Of a stretch of 64,000 nt of DNA, positions 58,880 through 64,000 are shown piece by piece. This DNA comes from Branchipolynoe longqiensis (Eukaryota > Annelida > Polychaeta > Phyllodocida > Polynoidae): contig CM059193.1 of the NCBI GenBank assembly GCA_030323885.1, positions 91,761,990-91,825,989 of the forward strand, in the 5' to 3' direction. The notes under the pieces were generated by a model, which worked only from the letters and a program-made list of their open reading frames with translations, had not been told where the DNA came from and searched no databases. Positions within the stretch are counted from its first letter, which is position 1, and each line of letters begins with the position of its first letter. A program made the translations under genes and the position numbers.

Positions 58880-59165
58880 CAGGGTGCATACACATGTGAA
58901 GATATGGAAATCAAGGCTATTTCAAGGCTGTTTTTGTATAGGAATTCAAGACTATTTTCATTTGGATTTAGTCTGAAATCGCCACTTGGAATGGCGATTT
59001 TGGACTAATTTACATCAGTGGGGACAATTTAATGGAATCCAAGGCTTTTCAAGACGAATTACCCAAAATAGGTTAAATTCAAGGATTTTCAAGACCTTGA
59101 AATGGGGCAAATGAAGTTCAAGACAACACTTTTGAAGACTTGGCAGGCGCCGTACGGACACTCTA
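58880..59165. mobile_element. CAGGGT-ended MITE, second copy, diverged
   Basis: The body is the same as at 54312 (ACACATGTGAAGATATGG, GGAATTCAAGACTATTTTC). It lies 48 bp from micro-exon 3. Confidence 0.7.
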
Positions 59166-59213
59166 TTAAGTAAGTACATAGCAAAAGCCATCAAAGAACA
59201 AAGAGGAACATAC

Positions 59214-59260
59214 CTTGTCACGGAGATTCGGCTTCAAGGCTACACCTTGAAGGTAGCTCA
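59214..59260 (-). CDS. 47-bp micro-exon 3 of the RIPOR-like gene
   Basis: This very short exon is too small to stand out as an open frame. It has an acceptor CTATTTGCAG before it and a donor GTATGT after it (59208-59213). With the single base carried from exon 2 it gives 16 codons, VSYLQGVALKPNLRDK, and ends in phase 0. Without it, exon 2 joined to the next exon would be out of frame and meet a stop, so it is required for a continuous protein. It supplies the second helix of the repeat begun in exon 2. It lies just right of a CAGGGT-ended MITE (58880-59165). Confidence 0.85.
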
Positions 59261-60145
59261 CTGCAAATAGAGATGGACACCTTATAACGAAAGCGTAATT
59301 GGGTCATTCTCTGAAACTGGCAACCACATATTGGATTTCGACATTGTTCATGTTGCGCAAGCAAAATGGGTAATTCAGAGCAGGGGACATGTTTCCCACT
59401 CTACGAAACGTTGCCAATGACGCTGACTGTGGCGCCTCACCGATACCATCTAACCCCTCCTCCCAGCTTCCACTGCCACCTGCTGGCTCCAGCCAGTATC
59501 AAGTTTAACCAATGGGAGCAGCCCTGAGCAGCTCACTTCCTCCATATCACTCGAACCTGCCACGCGGCTACTGGAACCTGTCTCACCTTTGTCATCCATC
59601 CCACCAACCTGACTATATGATTAAAAAAATTCATAACTGTCTATCGACACATGATTGATTGTATGCTTTTACATTATATGTAAAGGTGATGGTTGAATAA
59701 AAAACAAACAATTCTCGCCGTAAATATGGCCTATGCTGCCGACATGGAGTAAAGAAACCACCAATCAATCAAACCGACTATACATAACATAAGGTTGAGC
59801 GCCTCGGACCTCATAAACCCTTGACGATATGACCTCCCTACATCAGAGGCTTAACCTCCTCCTCCCCACTACTACTCAACAATAACGAGAACAAATAAAT
59901 GCCATTATATTCGACTTTGTCTCCCACGTTACTGAATCAGGATGGTGATAATTAATTATTTCTTTGTTTGGTAGCAGGACAAAGAATTATTGTTGCTGCT
60001 GTGCGTTAAGCATGTGAACAATACTACAAGTATTTAATCTATCCTACAAAATGTATTAAAAGTATGCTTGTATGATGATGTGCTAATGTGAAAATGTGAA
60101 ATCTTACACGTCGACATCATGCATTTACCCAAGCTTTTAAAAAAT
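59261..60145. other. Intron 2 sequence, no feature seen
   Basis: Unique-looking intron sequence with a short CAATCAATC tract at 59762. Confidence 0.5.
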
Positions 60146-60338
60146 CCGATATCCCACAGTCACATTATCCTGACACTGTCCTAACCAGTCCTTGTCCTAT
60201 CCTATTAATGCTCAGCGCAAATCTAGGAAGCGACAAGTATCAATTTCATAAGTCATTGGTTTGACTCCACCTGGAAATTGAACTCCCAACCTTCTGCACG
60301 GGAAGTCTGCGCTCTACCGATTTGGCTACAGGGTCCGG
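60146..60338 (-). mobile_element. SINE-A 5' half
   Basis: Body from TCCGATATCCCACAGTCACA to head ACCGATTTGGCTACAGGGTC. Confidence 0.7.
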
Positions 60339-60571
60339 TACAGCGACAACAAAAATCTTTCAGTATTTATTAATCGTATTCGCAGCACCGAACGTAAGAT
60401 CCTTGCCCATATTTCTCAACAACAACACAGTGCTGCCACGCTGAATCTTACGAAAAAGTATAAAATGTAACAAAAGAAAGTGATCAAAATTGTGCATTCA
60501 CTATCGAGTCACCATGAGAAAATACTGTCGGTTGCATGTAGATAGCCATTATAATATGGTTTCAGATGTGA

Positions 60572-60966
60572 CCAAGACAGAAAACCCCACTGAGACATGT
60601 ATTCAAATATCTCCACGGTATCTACAAGACAGGCAGCCCACTTATCAGAGACTCCAACACCAGGACCAGAGGACACTCCCTGAAGCTGGGGAAGCGGTAC
60701 TCCAGACTGGACCTGCGACACAACTTTTTCGGCTTTAGTGTGGTTGACCTGTGGAATGGCCTGCCGGAGAGTGTTGTAGCAGCAGAGTCGGTGAACTGTT
60801 TCAAGTCCCGACTGGATGCATGCTGGTCAAGCATTATGTATATCTTGGGAGCAAGTGACAGTTGCTACAATCCACCACATCTGTCTCCATTTCTATTAAT
60901 TAAGAGCGGCTAACAGGTCCAAGGCCTATTATAGCTTATCCTATTGATCGATTGATTGATTGATAA
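60572..60966 (+). mobile_element. 3' end of a CR1/Jockey-type LINE (RT C-terminus)
   Basis: One frame from 60572 to the TAA at 60912 reads PLRHVFKYLHGIYKTGSPLI, then TRTRGHSLKLGKRYSRLDLR, then FFGFSVVDLWNGLPESVVAA and SVNCFKSRLDACW. This is the conserved tail of non-LTR retrotransposon reverse transcriptases (H-S-L-K-L…R-L-D-L-R…W-N-x-L-P…V-N-x-F-K…L-D). A short 3' UTR ends in a (GATT)n tail. The element is 5'-truncated, lies in an intron, and is antisense to the host gene. Confidence 0.85.
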
Positions 60967-61059
60967 ACATACAAAGAGCAGAACCGGCAAAAAAAGCCAA
61001 TTCCAAACCACGCCACGTGCGGCATCGTCCGATATTGCCCACATTGCAGTGACAACAAG

Positions 61060-61207
61060 TGTAGTGAGGTGCACTCACCTCCACAGGTGAAATACTACAT
61101 ACACAGGAAGGATGGGAAGTTGATTGCACAAGGGAACCTAGATGGGTTAATGGTTAGGACACTAGCCCCTGAATGACAGAAGTGTGGGTTGGCACACGAC
61201 TCCTGCA
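61060..61207 (+). mobile_element. Truncated TRIM LTR (second subfamily)
   Basis: It starts TGTAGTGAGGTGCACTCACC, contains GAACCTAGATGGGTTAATGG (decayed A box) and a damaged B-box region, and loses similarity after about 61205. It lies in an intron of the RIPOR-like gene. Confidence 0.55.
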
Positions 61208-61498
61208 AAGAGTCTAGCAAAGCGCATCTCTCAATCTCATCAAATTCCCAATTTTAAGTCTGCATTAACAAAAATATTTACATCTGAAAAAAAAGAGTAT
61301 GAAAATAAGTAGTTTTTCATTGAAAAAAATATAATACTTTCAAAAAAGTATAAAGTGGCAGCACTGTTACAGCATTCATGAATCTTATCCGCAGGACAGA
61401 AAGAAAATAAAATCCTTAGCCACATTTCTCAACAACAACAGCAACACCAGAATTAACACTAGCAACTACACCAGCAACAACTGGCCACAGGTGGTCCA

Positions 61499-61563
61499 TC
61501 ATCATCATCATGCTGTCGGTCGCGATGCGACAAAGACTGCTTTCATTACTTGACTGCCGCTCT
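61499..61563 (-). mobile_element. 65-bp LINE 3' end with a 14-bp target duplication
   Basis: CCACAGGTGGTCCA occurs at 61485-61498 and 61564-61577. The insert between is only the LINE 3' UTR plus (GAT)n tail, also seen at 9841 and 26897. It is a clear example of target-primed reverse transcription with extreme 5' truncation. Confidence 0.85.
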
Positions 61564-62304
61564 CCACAGGTGGTCCAGTGTATTACTAACAACCCCATCC
61601 GAACAGCAACATTCATAAACTCACATAACTAACCACAATAGAGTAGTAACACTAGAATATTCCTAGCAAACTGACATTTATATACCGCTTGCCTAAATCG
61701 AACTGACCAGACCCTACATTACAACTTACTACAACTTTACCAAATGAATACAGAAGATAACCTCTGCTTACATTCTAAATACCATGTAAATACTCACATC
61801 GATCTGACTAATATTGATGTAGTCATATGACACTAGTGTTACCATATTGCTGTGGAACGTGTGGCTTAAAGAATTTCATTGTGCTATACACTGCAAATTG
61901 TGTATTCAACAGTTATTGTATACCTTGCTCTATATACAATTTTTGTGTAAATACTGTATTCTTGCGGGTTAACGATCATGTGTGGGTTAAAGCCATGCCC
62001 CACTTGGCCAATATTTCGTAAACGCTCAGCCTTTAAATGCCCATGAGTCGGTAAACACCTACCCCCCACTTCAGTGATTTGCCAATTTAACGCCTAGGAT
62101 GTTAACCTGCGAGAATACGGTAATCCTGAATTGAAAAATGGCTGGAAGACCAATGCTTCGTCACTGACAAAAGACTTATTCCGCAGAATAAACATTGTTA
62201 CCAAAACACTCCCACCCCAACAAACAAACTCACACAAAAACCAGTAACAAGTGCCTCAACACCAGCACCAATACCAGCGACAACACCAGCAACAAGCGCC
62301 TCAC

Positions 62305-62607
62305 CTGCAGCACTCCTGACCTCAGCGTTCTCCGTGATAAGCAGCAGGGCGACAACCCGCAGACAGTCGGGCGGTGGCAGCGTACTGCGGAAGGTCAGCA
62401 TCGTCTTGATGATGATGTCCGTGTTGCCTGACCGCAGTCTGCCGCTGATCCACAGCTCACCGGCAAGCGTCTGCAAGAGGTCGCCCAAGTCGAGGTCCTC
62501 CTCTTGGAAGAAGCGCGACAGCTGGTGCAGCGTGATTGTCGGGTATGGTGATTGGCCGGGGTCAAAGTTCGGCACGTCGAGCACTCGTGAGATGAGCACT
62601 CGGAATA
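62305..62607 (-). CDS. Exon 2 of the RIPOR-like gene
   Basis: This 303-bp minus-strand exon has a pyrimidine-rich acceptor (…CCACTACCCTCAG) and a canonical donor (CTGCAG|GTGAGG). It contributes 100 full codons between split codons. It starts VFRVLISRVLDVPNF, continues TITLHQLSRFFQEEDLDLG, and ends ENAEVRSAA, the first half of an ARM/HEAT-type repeat. The intron between this exon and exon 1 is only 364 bp. The region is GC-richer than its surroundings and free of simple repeats, as expected for coding sequence. A TLHQL…FFQ…LxDLLxxLAxE pattern fits the helical C-terminal region I recall for RIPOR proteins, but a homology search is needed to confirm that. Confidence 0.88.
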
Positions 62608-62849
62608 CTGAGGGTAGTGGTCGGAGAGAGGAGGTTGTAACGAGTGCTGGTGGTTTATTATGTAAAAAGGGAGGATTTGTTTGTTTGTTTAGGTTAACGA
62701 CCCCCCCAGCACAAAAAAGCAAACATCGGCTATTGGGGGTCAGAGAGTGGTTAAACATATCTAAGTGTGCACACTGAAATACTAGACATAAGCTTTATGT
62801 GCTCAATTCTGAGCATAGCGATATAGCAACAGGAGCGCCAAACTGCAAT

Positions 62850-62946
62850 AAACATTAAAAGAGTGCACCGGTATTTAAGTTGGTTACGTAAGATCAACTC
62901 AAGGTTTAGTGAATTTGATGCTTTCATCAGATTACGCAGCTTTGCG
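62850..62946. mobile_element. MITE-C right-end fragment, 26 bp from exon 1
   Basis: It contains CACCGGTATTTAAGTTGGTT and TGATGCTTTCATCAGATTAC, ending CGCAGCTTTG. It lies in the 364-bp intron between visible exons 1 and 2. Confidence 0.6.
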
Positions 62947-62971
62947 AAAGTGCGCTTTGAGGCAGACTCAC

Positions 62972-63130
62972 CCCTGGTGGCGTTGATGTCATACTTCTCG
63001 CGGATCATCTCTCCATAGCCGCGCTCTATCTGTGCCATGAACCAGTCTGTTGTTGTGTAGAGAACTGATGCCTCCACACACTTCACCCAGAACTGCTTCG
63101 CTTCGGCACCCGTTAGCAGGTCGCTAAGCA
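62972..63130 (-). CDS. Internal exon 1 (of those visible) of an ARM/HEAT-repeat, RIPOR-like protein
   Basis: This is a 159-bp exon read on the minus strand. It is bounded by an acceptor (…TTACGACAG) at its high end and a strong donor (GTGAGT at 62966-62971). It enters with two bases of a split codon and leaves with one. The reading frame is open over 52 residues, beginning LSDLLTGAEAKQFWVKCVEA and ending REKYDINATR. It is alpha-helical in character with several aromatics. Its exit phase joins the next exon exactly (G|TA gives V). Function is inferred only from the assembled C-terminus, which resembles RIPOR/FAM65 proteins (Rho-binding cell-polarity regulators with a C-terminal ARM-like region). 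The assignment is from memory of the family and is not proven. Upstream exons must lie beyond 64000 or in DNA I could not resolve. Confidence 0.8.
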
Positions 63131-63308
63131 CTGTCGTAATATAGCGTAATATTATGTTAATAATTAAACAAAATTATTATTACATTCATTGAATAAGCGG
63201 GGGAAATTTCAATCACAGACAATAGACCCCGACAGTTAAGCTGGTAACGACCCGACTAGAGTGCCTTTATTGGGACATATACGGTAGTTGTCTTTTAAAA
63301 AATATATA

Positions 63309-63490
63309 TGTAGTGGTCTGCACTGACCTCTCAGGCAAGTAACCACATAGACAGGTAGGCGTGGGTAGTGTGGTGATATCAGGGAGCCTCGGTGGTGTAA
63401 TGGTTAGCACACTGGCCCGGAATGCAAAGATATGTGGGTTCGAGTCCGGCTCTAGGCCCTATATTTCCCATTTTCATCACCCCCATGACA
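63309..63490 (+). mobile_element. Solo LTR of the TRIM family
   Basis: This single 182-bp unit starts TGTAGTGG and ends CATGACA and is flanked by TATA on both sides. It has the same length and ends as the paired LTRs, so it is the product expected from LTR-LTR recombination. The tRNA-like part is at 63386-63457 with both Pol III boxes. Confidence 0.82.
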
Positions 63491-63689
63491 TATATATATA
63501 TTACAAGGATAAGAGCTTGAATCCTGTTACGATATGAATATACAAGGATAAGAGCTTGAATATCTGAATATAATATAGCATTTTATTATTTTTCCAAGCA
63601 TTCTTTACAGAGATATAGCATGTGAAATAATAGGCAGTCAGGGAAACGACCAGACTAAAGTGGTTCCAGATTCTGCTGATAGATGTCAC

Positions 63690-63800
63690 TAGCTTAACTG
63701 GCGGGGTCTATTGGTCTTCCCCATTCAACTGCTCCATGCCCCATCATAGTAATTCCGAGCGCTAGGCTTGGTAGCGACAAGTATACATTTTTGACTTGCG
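63690..63800 (-). mobile_element. SINE-A variant, truncated
   Basis: CTATTGGTCTTCCCCATTCA with AACTGCTCCATGCC, as at 44680. A separated piece of the variant tail (AAGCGGGGGAAATTTCAATC) lies at 63195-63240. Confidence 0.65.
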
Positions 63801-64000
63801 GGGATGAAAGTGGTCTACAGAAAAAAACGCGAAAATCAAGACCAGATTATTACAACGCCGGCAAATTTCTGTGAAAACGCAGATTTTCCGTCAATAGGAT
63901 TAGCACTGTCAGTGAATTGTGGAAAAATGCCAGAAGTCAGGTTTCAACTATCCTCTTTGTGCCTATATTATCGCCCATACCTAAATGAGTGAGGTGATGC
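63799..64000. mobile_element. CAGGGATGAAAG-family left end, running off the window
   Basis: GGGGATGAAAGTGGTCTACAG at 63800 matches the family terminus. The right end is beyond 64000. Confidence 0.5.

Noticed and set aside
63386..63457. Functional tRNA gene
   Set aside because: Cloverleaf spacing and Pol III boxes are good, but the anticodon stem is mispaired, U33 is missing, and the sequence is embedded in a repeated LTR.

Overview
This looks like non-coding, repeat-dense DNA from an invertebrate nuclear genome, most probably a mollusc. The reasons are spliced exons with GT-AG introns, pervasive tRNA-derived SINEs, many miniature inverted-repeat transposons (MITEs), long microsatellites, an assembly gap (499 N at 27311-27809), and one SINE (45625-45888) that resembles the mollusc-wide RUDI/V-SINE type as I remember it. 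No bacterial, organellar or viral gene organisation is present.

One host gene can be supported. Six exons on the minus strand (63130 down to 44424) join in perfect phase and encode the last ~260 residues of an ARM/HEAT-repeat protein, ending in a stop codon. I place it tentatively in the RIPOR (FAM65) family. Its 5' part lies beyond the right edge. The introns are full of repeats; the largest (46007-57759) holds a 2.7 kb minisatellite. Left of 44.4 kb I find no convincing host exon; open frames there are repeat-derived or chance.

Repeat layout. (1) SINE-A, a tRNA-headed SINE of ~340 bp, occurs more than 30 times, with a variant whose tail is different. (2) A miniature LTR element (TRIM) of ~502 bp has two 182-bp LTRs, a primer-binding site matching the 3' end of tRNA-His, a polypurine tract, and a 72-nt tRNA-like cloverleaf with Pol III A and B boxes inside each LTR. 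One copy (22590-23091) has identical LTRs. Solo and broken copies are also present. (3) A partial LTR retrotransposon (22064-22589) has similar LTR ends and may be its helper. (4) Many MITE families occur: MITE-C (~360 bp, 13 loci), MITE-D (one copy swollen by a 54-bp minisatellite), and families with CAGT, CAGGG, GGGTCAGCC, TTAA-flanked and other termini. (5) 5'-truncated LINE tails lie at 9841, 26897, 32580, 60572 and 61499. (6) Micro- and minisatellites are numerous.

Nested insertions give a relative history. For example, SINE-A sits in a TRIM LTR (171-715), a CAGT-ended MITE sits in SINE-A (9133), MITE-C sits in SINE-A (17378), SINE-A sits in MITE-C (12957), the TRIM sits in MITE-D (23509), and a LINE sits in SINE-A (26897). 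Coordinates of exons and of elements with clear ends are base-level; those of old fragments are approximate.
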